DNA of 64,000 nucleotides from Pirellulales bacterium (GTDB lineage Bacteria > Planctomycetota > Planctomycetia > Pirellulales > PALSA-1355), in the NCBI GenBank assembly GCA_022844125.1, contig JALHMI010000009.1, forward strand, positions 124,001-188,000, in the 5' to 3' direction. Below, piece after piece: positions 18,759 through 26,567 of the stretch. The notes beneath the pieces were generated by a model. It was not told the DNA's origin and did not search any database. It worked only from the letters and a program-made list of their open reading frames with translations. How positions within the stretch are numbered: position 1 is the first letter of the stretch; the number at the start of each line of letters is the position of its first letter. The position numbers and the translations under genes were made by a program.

Positions 18759-18830
18759 TTGTTAGTTTGCCGGAATCTCGCCCGCTGCCCTGGTCGCTCA
18801 GTTCCATAAGCAGAATAGAATTCCTTTCTG

Positions 18831-18854
18831 GCGATGCCTGCGGATCGGCATCGC
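18831..18854 (+). promoter_or_regulatory. Hairpin/dyad just upstream of aidB
   Basis: GCGATGCC (18831-18838) and GGCATCGC (18847-18854) are perfect 8-base inverted arms with an 8-base loop, 34 bases before the aidB start. It could be an operator or leader hairpin. No U-run follows, so it is not a normal terminator. Confidence 0.35.
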
Positions 18855-18887
18855 AAAATACTGGAATCGAATTCAGGGGTTCTGCGG

Positions 18888-20522
18888 ATGCCCACGCACG
18901 AAGTGTTCAACCAGGTTCCGGCACTGGTCAACTACAACCTGTATGCCGGCGATGTGGTTCTGCAGGAAGCGGTCCGCCGCGAAGGGGCTCCCTGGAGTGA
19001 AGACAGCGGATATCGTCTCGGGGCCAGGCTCGGTTCGGAGGAGGCTATCGGATGGGGTTTCGATGCCAACAACTATCCACCAGTACTCCATACCCACAAC
19101 ACGCGCGGCGAGCGCATTGACGAAGTCAGGTTCCATCCGGCCTGGCATGAATTGATGCGGCTGTCGGTTGAGTTTGGCGTGCATAACCTCCCCTGGGCTA
19201 GTCCCCAGCCGGGAGCTCACGTCGCCCGCGCGGCGCTGATGTATCTGATTGGGCAGAACGAAGCTGGGCATAGCTGTCCGATCTCGATGACTTATGCCGC
19301 GGTGCCAACCCTGAGCCGCCAGCCGAATCTTGCCACCGAATGGATCCCACGGATCGCCAGTACGGATTACGACCCCCGTTTCATTCCCGCCGACCAAAAG
19401 CGAGGAGCCTTGCTCGGTATGGCCATGACCGAGAAGCAGGGCGGCTCCGACGTGCGGGCGAACACTTCGCAGGCCATTCCGGAAGGTTGTGGCGGACCGG
19501 GCGAGGCCTATCGACTGACCGGGCATAAATGGTTCTGTTCCGCACCGATGTGCGATGCCTTTCTGGTGCTGGCGCAAGCGCCGGGTGGACTTAGCTGCTT
19601 TCTCATGCCGCGGTGGACGCCAGAAGAGCGATTAAACGCGTTCTATATTCAGCGGCTCAAAAACAAGCTCGGAAATCGCTCCAACGCTTCGAGCGAGATC
19701 GAGTTTTCGGGGGCCTTGGCGTGGCTGGTAGGGGAAGAAGGACGGGGGGTGCGGACGATCGTCGAGATGGTCAACCACACGAGGCTCGATTGCATGCTCG
19801 GGTCGGCGGCGCTGTTGCGGCAAACCGTCATGCAGGCTGCCCACCATACCCGTCATCGTTCCGCCTTTGGAAAACTACTGATCGATCAGCCGTTGATGCA
19901 GAACGTTCTGGCGGACCTATGTCTGGAATCCGAGGCGGCCACAACGCTGTCGATGCGCGTGGCGAGAGCTTACGACAGCAACAGCGAAAGCGAGCAGCTA
20001 TTTCGCCGAATCGCGACTGCCGTGGGCAAGTATTGGCTCTGCAAGCGCGGCTCAATTCATGCGGCGGAAGCCCTCGAGTGTTTCGGCGGAAACGGGTACG
20101 TCGAAGATTCGATGATGCCCCGCCTGTTCCGCGAATCGCCGCTCAACTCGATTTGGGAAGGCTCCGGCAACGTCATCTGTCTCGACGTCTTGCGTGCCAT
20201 TGCCAATGAACCGCAATCGCTCGAGGCTTTGTGGGCCGAGATCGATGCCGGCCGCTCTGGCGACCGCCGGCTCGATAAGGCCGCGAGCCATTTGCGCGAC
20301 AATTGGACGCGTCTGGCCGGCGAGCCGACGCAGGCGCGGCGGTTGGTCGAGCAACTGGCCTTGGTGCTGCAAGGTTCGCTGCTCGTGCGACATTCGCCAG
20401 CGGAAGTTGCCGAAGCATTCTGCGCGACGCGTCTGGCAGGAGACTGGGGTCGCGCATTCGGCACGCTGCCGTCTCGTGTCCAGTTTCGTACGATCATCGA
20501 TCGGGCTACCTCCGCGAACTAA
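18888..20522 (+). CDS. aidB: AidB-like acyl-CoA dehydrogenase
   Basis: Start at ATG 18888 gives PTHEVFNQVPAL at the N-terminus, the same opening as E. coli AidB, and 544 residues, the AidB length. Flavin-binding and dehydrogenase motifs follow: GMAMTEKQGGSDVRANTS near 180, GHKWFCSAPM near 210, LGNRSNASSEIEF near 265 and ALECFGGNGYVEDS near 390. AidB is a flavoprotein of the adaptive (Ada) response that binds DNA and is thought to protect it from alkylation, and the same fold also serves isovaleryl-CoA-type oxidation. The C-terminal domain, where AidB binds DNA, is present and Arg-rich. No ada gene is nearby. The stop overlaps the convergent stop of the next gene by three bases. Confidence 0.85.
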   Translation: MPTHEVFNQVPALVNYNLYAGDVVLQEAVRREGAPWSEDSGYRLGARLGSEEAIGWGFDANNYPPVLHTHNTRGERIDEVRFHPAWHELMRLSVEFGVHNLPWASPQPGAHVARAALMYLIGQNEAGHSCPISMTYAAVPTLSRQPNLATEWIPRIASTDYDPRFIPADQKRGALLGMAMTEKQGGSDVRANTSQAIPEGCGGPGEAYRLTGHKWFCSAPMCDAFLVLAQAPGGLSCFLMPRWTPEERLNAFYIQRLKNKLGNRSNASSEIEFSGALAWLVGEEGRGVRTIVEMVNHTRLDCMLGSAALLRQTVMQAAHHTRHRSAFGKLLIDQPLMQNVLADLCLESEAATTLSMRVARAYDSNSESEQLFRRIATAVGKYWLCKRGSIHAAEALECFGGNGYVEDSMMPRLFRESPLNSIWEGSGNVICLDVLRAIANEPQSLEALWAEIDAGRSGDRRLDKAASHLRDNWTRLAGEPTQARRLVEQLALVLQGSLLVRHSPAEVAEAFCATRLAGDWGRAFGTLPSRVQFRTIIDRATSAN

Positions 20523-22243
20523 GATTTGGCCGGATTCGCCGCGATATAGGCCTCGATCGCTTCCATCGCAGGATCGCGATGAGCCCTGAGCGCCGCCGCT
20601 GTTGGCGGTGCGTAAATTTGCGGTGAGATCATCTGGCGGTAGTCCATCGGGTAGGAAGTCTGCCACCAAAGATCCGAGATGCTCAGAGCCCAGCGGCTCG
20701 CCGGGAGAACGACCTCGACGCTTTCGCCAACAAAATTCGGCGGTGAAGAAGGCGGTTCTCCGACCAGGATCGCCGTCGTGCGCCGTTCGAGATCCACGGT
20801 GGTGTTGATTGCGGCCGAGAACGTGTTGCGGCTGACGATCACGAACAGATTGCCGGGCTTGCGGAATTTCTGGCTGCGCAGAATGCCTTCGATGAGCGGG
20901 GCATTGAGAAACGTATTGCCGCCGCCGTTCCAGCGGAGGTCGAGAACCAATCGCTCGAGGCCGGCCGATTCGATTTCGGCAAACAGCTTTTCGAAGTAGC
21001 GGTGGAAGAATTGCTTGCCGTGGCCGATCCCGTTGAGCTGGCAATACATCGTCTTGCCGTCAGGCAGGACTTCGTGCCAGAAGATCTCGTGCCGATTTCG
21101 CATGCAGCGTGGCAGTTCGGCCGTGCACCCCGGGACCGAAAACACGTAGTCCTCTCGATTCAATCGCTTCTCGGGAGCCGTGAGCTCAACCTCGCGCACG
21201 CTTCCCTGCGCATCTTCAATCTTGAGCTTCACGGGCCCGTCAACCGGAGCCAGGCCCAAGCCTCGCAAGACGGTCAGTGAACGCAACAGACCGGCGGCCT
21301 CCCAGCGTGCCGTCATGCGGTTCTCAACCGGTGCCAGTGCAATTCCTTGTGCAAGGACATCTTCGATTGGGCGCCCGCCGATTTCCAGGATCTTGGCGCC
21401 GACCAGGTCGGCATGCTGGCTGCTTGCGCCGAGCACGTGCAACCCTTCGGGGTACACGAACAGCGCGAGCGGCAACTGTGGCGTACTGCGCAGCCAGCGC
21501 GTGTGACCATCGCCGAACGCACTGATGATGGCCTGCATCCGGACATAGATTTGATCGTCGGTGAGTTGGGGGATCTCCGTGTCGAGGGCTGCCACGAGCG
21601 AATCGACTTCCGCCTCCGGATGGGCGCGGAAGGGAGCATAGTGCAGTCGCTTGAGTTCGTGGACGGCGAACTTCAAGTCGCGGCGAAACCGCTCGTCGCG
21701 TGACAGCCCTGCGACATCGTCCATGTCGAGCCAGGCAAGCTCGCGAAACTCCGGATCAGCAGCAATCGACTCAAACTTCGAGTCACGGAACTTGCGAATG
21801 TTCCTCAGGCCTTGCTTGAGCGACGTACGTGCCGCGTCGACGGCCTTCCGTTTGTCTCCCTGCCCCGCATAAGCGGCCGCCAGGAGGTAAGCAGCCTCTC
21901 CGCGGTGCACCCATTTCACCGGGCCATGCTGGAACGCGCCCAGCTCGATCGCCTGCTGAAGTGGCTCAATGGCCTGTTCGTACTGCTTGGCATTCAGCAG
22001 CGCGTCGCCCAGGCGATACTGGTACATGCCGCTGGTGGGATTGAGTTCGACGAGTTGGCCGTAGCGCTTGATCGCCTCGTCCCAGTCGCGAGCCAGGTAA
22101 TTACGCTCGGCCTTCTGGGCGAGAGCCGGAGTATCGGCCGGGCCAGGCGTGCTCGCTGGGCCAGGCGTACTGGCCTCCGCAGATTGCGCCAGCGTGCACG
22201 TGGCCTGCAGCAGGATGGCGAGCCAGAAAAGCGAGCGGTTCAT
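20519..22243 (-). CDS. Secreted TPR and S41 (tail-specific) peptidase-like protein
   Basis: Start at ATG 22243 gives a signal peptide (1-22), a PGPASTPGPADTP low-complexity linker, and two to three TPR units (45-170: AERNYLARDWDEAIKRYGQL; YRLGDALLNAKQYEQAIEPL; YLLAAAYAGQGDKRKAVDAA). Residues 230-560 resemble S41 peptidases: FGDGHTRW near 255, VLDLRWNGGGNT near 445 and SRNTFSAAINT near 485, the place of the catalytic Ser, with a Lys/Glu partner less clear. The frame extends upstream past 22243 only by running into repeat copy B. A periplasmic processing protease, possibly degenerate, is the best reading. Confidence 0.78.
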   Translation of the reverse strand: MNRSLFWLAILLQATCTLAQSAEASTPGPASTPGPADTPALAQKAERNYLARDWDEAIKRYGQLVELNPTSGMYQYRLGDALLNAKQYEQAIEPLQQAIELGAFQHGPVKWVHRGEAAYLLAAAYAGQGDKRKAVDAARTSLKQGLRNIRKFRDSKFESIAADPEFRELAWLDMDDVAGLSRDERFRRDLKFAVHELKRLHYAPFRAHPEAEVDSLVAALDTEIPQLTDDQIYVRMQAIISAFGDGHTRWLRSTPQLPLALFVYPEGLHVLGASSQHADLVGAKILEIGGRPIEDVLAQGIALAPVENRMTARWEAAGLLRSLTVLRGLGLAPVDGPVKLKIEDAQGSVREVELTAPEKRLNREDYVFSVPGCTAELPRCMRNRHEIFWHEVLPDGKTMYCQLNGIGHGKQFFHRYFEKLFAEIESAGLERLVLDLRWNGGGNTFLNAPLIEGILRSQKFRKPGNLFVIVSRNTFSAAINTTVDLERRTTAILVGEPPSSPPNFVGESVEVVLPASRWALSISDLWWQTSYPMDYRQMISPQIYAPPTAAALRAHRDPAMEAIEAYIAANPAKS

Positions 22244-22575
22244 CGTCTGATCTCCGCGGAAAGGGCGCACGGGTGGCGCGGGGCGTTTAACGGGAATTCG
22301 CCACCGCGTGGCCGATCTTGGCCCAGTCTCTGCCAGTAATTCGTCTCGGGCAGCAATTCGCCGTCTGCCGCCGTCGTCATTATAAAGCTCGCGTCTCGGG
22401 ACTCGCGGTTGAGGACGATTTGCCCGGCTGTTTTGCCGCGTCGCGTTTTTGGGGTGTGTGGATTTAGAAACGCGCGCAAATGATGTTTCGGCGCCACACA
22501 CACGCCCCTCTGGCGGCCCTGCGGGCTTTGCATCTTCTCCAGTTTCACGGTGGCGGCTGCAGGCGTCATGGTCAT
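22240..22575 (-). other. Short ORF inside repeat copy B
   Basis: A 111-codon ORF starting at 22575 whose first 50 or so codons match the copy A peptide (TVKLEKMQSPQ, GVCVA, RAFLNPH, KTAG). Beyond the repeat it continues in unconserved sequence to a stop that overlaps the start of the S41-like gene. If only the repeat part is coding, the downstream residues are fortuitous. Confidence 0.25.
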
Positions 22576-22733
22576 GGCTCGGTCTCTCTCTAGTGTCGTG
22601 ACCTTACCCTATCTGAAATCCTGGCCACATTTCTAGAGGTGTTGGACACGTGGGCGGTGTGCGCGGTGCGCACGCGAGCGCGGCGAGGGCCAACGACTTA
22701 CGCAGCGAGCCAGCCACACGCGCGGGCAAGTTC
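22422..22733 (-). repeat. Dispersed leader repeat, copy B
   Basis: Inverted partner of 841-1150. Read on the minus strand it carries the same ordered blocks: GCGTGCGCAC, CGCACACCGCCCACGTGTCC, CTCTAGAAAT, TGGCCAGGA, GGGTAAGGTCACGACA, ACCGTGAAACTGGAG, ATGCAAAGCCCGCAG, GTGTGTGTGGCG and GCGTTTCTAAATCCACAC. Like copy A it lies just upstream of a gene for a secreted protein and in the same orientation as that gene (start 22243). Its outer end is about 50 bases from the first palindrome-ended tandem unit. Confidence 0.8.
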
Positions 22734-22780
22734 GATTCGGAATGCGAATTTTTCAGATGCGAGCGATGGCTGCCCGGAAA

Positions 22781-23217
22781 GTAGCAGGCACACGCCGTGT
22801 GCCGTTGCTGAACTAGCGAAGTGGCGACAATCTCCGAAGGGCCAGCAGCAGTAAGTCGGCTGGCTCGTCAGGCCGTCCTCGAATGCCGAGCTCTTCTCCG
22901 CCCCGGTTACAGCACACGGCGTGTGCTTACTACTTAGCAGGCACACGCCGTGTGCCGTCGCTGAACCGCCACAGAGCCCGCGATCGTCAGTCGGCTCGCT
23001 CGTCGGGGCGTTCTCGATGCACCGTCTTTTCAACTTCGGTTACAGCACACGGCGTGTGCTTACTACGTAGCAGGCACACGCCGTGTGCCGTTGCTGAACT
23101 AGCGAAGTGGCGACAATCTCCGAAGGGCCAGCAGCAGTAAGCCGGCTGGCTCGTCAGGCCGTCCTCGATGCGGAGCCTTGTCCACTTCGGTTACAGCACA
23201 CGGCGTGTGCTTACTAC
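22781..23217. repeat. Three tandem palindrome-ended repeat units
   Basis: Units lie at 22781-22933, 22934-23066 and 23067-23217. Each opens with (G)TAGCAGGCACACGCCGTGTG and closes with GCACACGGCGTGTGCTTACTAC, so its ends are inverted copies of each other, and each end contains the palindrome GCACACG-C-CGTGTGC. Units 1 and 3 also share a central block (CTAGCGAAGTGGCGACAATC... through CAGCAGTAAG); unit 2 has a shorter, different centre but keeps the GTCGGCTxGCTCGTC and TCCTCGA-like blocks. No ORF for a transposase is present. The structure is that of REP/MITE-type non-autonomous elements. Confidence 0.85.
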
Positions 23218-23421
23218 GTTCAAGTTGCCGCCCCAGCTCGATGCGGCGGCGGAGGTGCTGCTCAACTTCCGCGGCGTCGGCGTCGGGATACTGCCGCCGA
23301 ATGCCGGCGCGGGCGACTTCGCAGGCGAACTCGTACAGGTCGAGCGCGATCTTGAGACGCTGCTCGCCGTCATCTGACGGTAGAGTTCGATTTGCCTGGC
23401 AAGTGCGGCTTCAGGACTCAT
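23218..23421 (-). pseudogene. Frameshifted Rv0078B-like antitoxin gene, 3' end replaced by repeat
   Basis: From ATG 23421 the frame reads MSPEAALARQIELYRQMT, then a single-base loss near 23372 shifts it. In the next frame it continues GEQRLKIALDLYEFACEVAR, AGIRRQYPDADAAEVEQHLR and RRIELGRQLE, the body of a small helical family I associate with Rv0078B-type antitoxins (from memory, to be checked). At 23217 the frame enters tandem unit 3 and gains a repeat-encoded tail beginning RSKHTPCAVT. Both changes argue that it is no longer functional. Its start overlaps the end of the upstream remnant by ATGAGTCCTGA, as in coupled two-gene operons. Confidence 0.65.
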
Positions 23422-23461
23422 CGGGCAACTCACCTTGATCGAACAAGCCGTACGCGGCGAT
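23411..23461 (-). pseudogene. C-terminal scrap of the gene formerly upstream of the antitoxin-like gene
   Basis: On the minus strand 16 codons plus stop read IAAYGLFDQGELPDES, ending in a TGA that overlaps the ATG of the antitoxin-like gene. The overlap is what remains of a coupled partner, perhaps the toxin (nucleotidyltransferase-like in related loci, as I recall). The sequence just upstream belongs to the kinase-like fragment in a different frame, so a deletion joined the two near 23465. Confidence 0.35.
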
Positions 23462-23468
23462 CGAGCCA

Positions 23469-23780
23469 TCACGCGGGCTCCAGAATCGAGCCGTCTGCGA
23501 CAGCACGGGCAATCCGACTGAGATGATTGCATTTTCCGCACAAGGTTTTCTCGAACATGTAGGCAGTAGTCATGCCTTGTAAAACCTCTGCCGTATTTGG
23601 ACTCGCAAATGCACGAGTGTAGTCCATGGCTTTTAGAAAGCCTTTGGACCCGTCTTCGTGCTTGGCGATGTAGCCCTGAGAGAAAAAACCTCCGGTCGCA
23701 TTCGGTTTCCGCTGGGCCGGCTCGACTACGGTCCAGCCGTTTCGAAGATCGAGCCCTTTCAATTGTTCGGCCGGTGTCAT
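23469..23780 (-). pseudogene. N-terminal fragment of a protein-kinase-like gene
   Basis: Starting at ATG 23780 (MTPAEQLKGLDL), 103 codons encode the opening of a kinase-like protein: GGFFSQGYIAKHEDGSKGFL followed by KAMDY looks like a glycine-rich loop and Lys strand, then an NTAEVLQGMTTAYMFEKTLC helix and HLSRIARAVADGSI. A stop comes just where the hinge and catalytic loop should follow. The missing catalytic lobe makes this a truncated remnant, joined to the end of an unrelated gene. I recall similar full-length planctomycete proteins with complete Ser/Thr kinase domains, but cannot verify this here. Confidence 0.55.
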
Positions 23781-24047
23781 GGAACGCTCCGCCTCCATCA
23801 CAAATTGGGCGCGACTATTGCCTTGCCGCACAGGTAGCGTGGACCATACGGGTGGGGTACAGGCGTACATTTTAACGCCTGGGCATTACGCGTCTAGCGC
23901 GAAGTAGATTCGTGACCCGGCGCGTTGGTGTAACGTTTCTTCTGTAAACAGCACTCAGAGAATTCGCGTGCGAGGCTTGGCGGAGCGAAGGCGAGAGAGC
24001 GGCACCGGCTCGTTGCCGACTAACCGAGTAACTAGCTAGGCGGCTCT

Positions 24048-25037
24048 CTACGCAGCTCGACGATCGGGCGCGCCGCGCTGCGGATACCGTCGGCGGCTCG
24101 CCGCCTGTTCCCAGGGGGCGATGATCAGATTCTCGACCCACCGCGCCGGGCCGGGCCCAAGCAGTCGCAGCATCCGGCGATAGGGCTCCAGCGTCAATCG
24201 CCGGTGAACATCGAGCCGCTCGGCCATCGCCGCAAGTGAGGGATCGTCGTCGGCCAGATTCCACTTGCGGCGGAAGTGCTCGATGGAACTGCGATTCCAG
24301 GCATCGCTCCAGCGAAGCTGAAAGTACTCGAGATCCACGTCCTCGAACGGCGGCGGGGGAACGTGCGTGACGTGGCTGGCCGGCTCCAGATAAACCGTGC
24401 CACCCTCGGCTTGGACCCGCAGGCAGAAGTCGGTGTGCTGCGCCGTGCTGAGCAACTGTTCGTCGAAATCGCCAACACGCTCGAACGCTTCCATGCGGAT
24501 GAGGACCGCGTGAAACGGCACCTGCCCGACGGGCTCCCGGCGCAGTGACGAGGAAACGTCGTCAATCAACTTCCCGTGGTGCCGGCAGCGGGCTTTCAGC
24601 AGGCGGCGTCCGTTCTCGTCGACGATCTCCGCGCTGCCGCCGGCGGTCTTGATCCGCTCGCTGGGGGATTGACCGGAGCAGACGATAGGCCCGACCACCC
24701 AGGCGCCGGTTAACTCGGCACACTCGACAAGTCGCTCCAGCCATCCTGGCGAAACGAGCACGTCGTTGTCGACCAGGGCCATGTACTTTGTGCGGACTTG
24801 CTTGAGCGCCACGTTGCGCGCGGCGTTGGGACTCAGGAACCGCTCGGTGCTGATCAGCCGGAAATCGTGCCGTACTGCCCGCTGTTCGAGAAATTGCCGT
24901 ACCAGCGGCGGCGAGCCGGCGTCGACATAGACGAGTTCGGCGCCAGCATTCGCGTCGAGAATGCTGAGCAGCGATTGCGGCGCGATGCTGAATCGTTCGC
25001 GTGGCACTACGGCGATGGTCGCGAGCGGTGGGGTCAT
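24048..25037 (-). CDS. Family 2 glycosyltransferase
   Basis: The 329-residue protein has the GT-A fold pattern of GT2 enzymes. It opens with TIAVVPRERFSI and AELVYVDAGSPP near 35 (nucleotide-binding Asp), then NAARNVALKQVRTKYMALVD and NDVLV near 75-95, where VDNDV is the DXD-equivalent. HAVLIRMEAFERVGDFDEQL near 180 is the acceptor-side motif, followed by a HTDFCLRVQAEGG helix. No membrane segment is present, so it is a soluble or peripheral cytoplasmic enzyme. It transfers a sugar from a nucleotide donor in polysaccharide or glycolipid synthesis. It stands alone, divergent from the 25559 gene. Confidence 0.85.
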   Translation of the reverse strand: MTPPLATIAVVPRERFSIAPQSLLSILDANAGAELVYVDAGSPPLVRQFLEQRAVRHDFRLISTERFLSPNAARNVALKQVRTKYMALVDNDVLVSPGWLERLVECAELTGAWVVGPIVCSGQSPSERIKTAGGSAEIVDENGRRLLKARCRHHGKLIDDVSSSLRREPVGQVPFHAVLIRMEAFERVGDFDEQLLSTAQHTDFCLRVQAEGGTVYLEPASHVTHVPPPPFEDVDLEYFQLRWSDAWNRSSIEHFRRKWNLADDDPSLAAMAERLDVHRRLTLEPYRRMLRLLGPGPARWVENLIIAPWEQAASRRRYPQRGAPDRRAA

Positions 25038-25196
25038 GCGCGGCTCCGGTTTGCAAACGGCGCGAGGCAGGCAGAACAGTCAGAAAAATGGGACGTGCCA
25101 CGAAGTCTTATCGGCGGCGGCGAGTTGCTACGCCTAGCGAAACACGACTGGCAGGCGGCGGGTGGCACCCTACGCCGTTTACCATTGGACGGACTT

Positions 25197-25311
25197 GGGT
25201 GCCACAGGTGCTGCGCAGCTGTCACCTGTGCGCGTCGCGACCTAGAAGAGCCCGTGCTGCCACTGCCAGCAGAGCACAGGTGAGCCGCGCTCACGGCCAC
25301 CTGTGGCACCC
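25197..25311. mobile_element. 115-bp inverted-repeat (MITE-like) element
   Basis: Perfect 14-base terminal inverted repeats, GGGTGCCACAGGTG at 25197-25210 and CACCTGTGGCACCC at 25298-25311, bound a 115-base segment with a nested second inverted pair (GTCACCTGTGC near 25221 and GCACAGGTGA near 25274). A further GGGTGGCACCC lies just left of it near 25160. There is no coding capacity and no flanking direct repeat that I can define with certainty. Confidence 0.65.
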
Positions 25312-25558
25312 GATCGGAAATCTCAGCCAGAAAAGGGTTAACGGCGTACGGTGGTTACGTGCTGCTGCTAGCGGTAGGCTGCTGTCGCGATTCTCGCGCG
25401 TTTCTCGGCAGATAAACAGTGGATGGCGTCGCCAGCCGCTTCCGATAGAAACGAAAGCACCGCTTCGAAGGGCGTTTTCGGCCATTCGAACGCAACCCCC
25501 GCCAGTATCGCGCCGCAAGCACCCTCCGGCGCGCTCCGATAACGCGAAGGACGCAAGA
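25312..25558. other. Leader region of the secreted protein gene
   Basis: With the inverted-repeat element this completes a 520-base gap between two divergent genes. It must hold the promoter of the gene at 25559, but I see no convincing -35/-10 pair, RNA gene or ORF. Confidence 0.35.
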
Positions 25559-26536
25559 ATGGATTCTCTGCGCTCGAAGCTCCTCGTTCTAGGACTGTGT
25601 CTCGCACCTTGCGCGGCCTATGCCCAGGTGCCCGTGCCGGGTACCGGTCAGCGGATCACGCAGGTCGGCGATACGTTCGAAGATCCCGAGTGGACGTACA
25701 TCCCTAACAATCCCAAGAGCAGTGACGAGAACGACAAGCAGAAGCGGTTGCCCACGGGGCAATCGAAGAATGGCCGCTGGTTCGAGGGCATCATGCGCGG
25801 GCATCCCGACGTGGTGAAACGCGTGCCGACGCCGGAAGGCGGTTTGGAAGGGAGCGAGGGCGCGCTGCTGATGGTCTCGCGGCAGACGGGCGTTCCCGGC
25901 CGCTATAGCTACAAGATGGAGCAGGACGACTTCATCGTGAATACCAGCAGCCGGCTGCGCGGGATGATTCCGGTATCACGCTCGCCGAGCGTCGTGGTCC
26001 GCGTGTACCTGCCGCCTTGGGAAGAGTGGGAAGAACGCCGCGGCCCGAGCTTCGGGTTCCGCGCGGCCTGCACCACCCACATTCGCAAGTCGGAGAAGAA
26101 GAAGGGCATCTTCGGCGGTAGCAGCAGCTCGATGAAAATGGAAACCTATTGGCCTGGGATGTTCATTCAGTTTCATCCCGGCGATGGCGACAAGCGGCCG
26201 GACGGCGCGGCGATCGTGGTCCGCGGCAACGGCATGGGCCACGACTTCATCGGTCCCAAGATCGACGAAGTCGGCTGGTGGACTTTGGGCATGTCGTTCA
26301 CGCCGGATGGTTCGGTGCACTATTTCGCCAGGCCAGGCGTTGAGGACCTGACCTCGAGCGATCGAATTACGTCGCAGTTCCCGTACGGCTACCGTGCCGA
26401 ACATCTGGACACGTTCTTCTTCAACGTGTGCAGCGGCGACAACGGTAACTGGTCGACGCCGTGGATCATCGACGACGCGGCCCTGTACTACTCGGGCAGC
26501 TACGCCCAGTCGCCATCGCGGAACATGTCGCGGTAG
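25559..26536 (+). CDS. Secreted planctomycete-type protein, function unknown
   Basis: Start at ATG 25559 gives 325 residues with a signal peptide (1-22, ending AYAQ). The frame is open to 25001, but that would cross the inverted-repeat element and lacks a signal. The mature protein is rich in Trp, Tyr, Gly and Ser with beta-strand spacing: a GRWFEGIMRGHPDVV segment, then VVVRVYLPPWEEWEERRGPS, a GHDFIGPKIDEVGWWTLGMS stretch and a STPWIIDDAALYYSG end. These look like a beta-sandwich of concanavalin-like or polysaccharide-lyase type. I cannot name the family or find catalytic residues, so either an enzyme or a carbohydrate-binding protein is possible. Confidence 0.7.
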   Translation: MDSLRSKLLVLGLCLAPCAAYAQVPVPGTGQRITQVGDTFEDPEWTYIPNNPKSSDENDKQKRLPTGQSKNGRWFEGIMRGHPDVVKRVPTPEGGLEGSEGALLMVSRQTGVPGRYSYKMEQDDFIVNTSSRLRGMIPVSRSPSVVVRVYLPPWEEWEERRGPSFGFRAACTTHIRKSEKKKGIFGGSSSSMKMETYWPGMFIQFHPGDGDKRPDGAAIVVRGNGMGHDFIGPKIDEVGWWTLGMSFTPDGSVHYFARPGVEDLTSSDRITSQFPYGYRAEHLDTFFFNVCSGDNGNWSTPWIIDDAALYYSGSYAQSPSRNMSR

Positions 26537-26567
26537 GCCTGGCAGATGAGCGTCACACGCTGGCAGG

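Noticed and set aside
22781-23217. CRISPR array
   Set aside because: Units are 133-153 bases with shared interiors and inverted ends; there are no unique spacers of 30-40 bases or cas genes.
22690-23340. Short ORFs with HTPCAV / AHGVC-type peptides in the tandem units
   Set aside because: They arise from reading through the palindrome GCACACGCCGTGTGC in different frames and are not independent genes.
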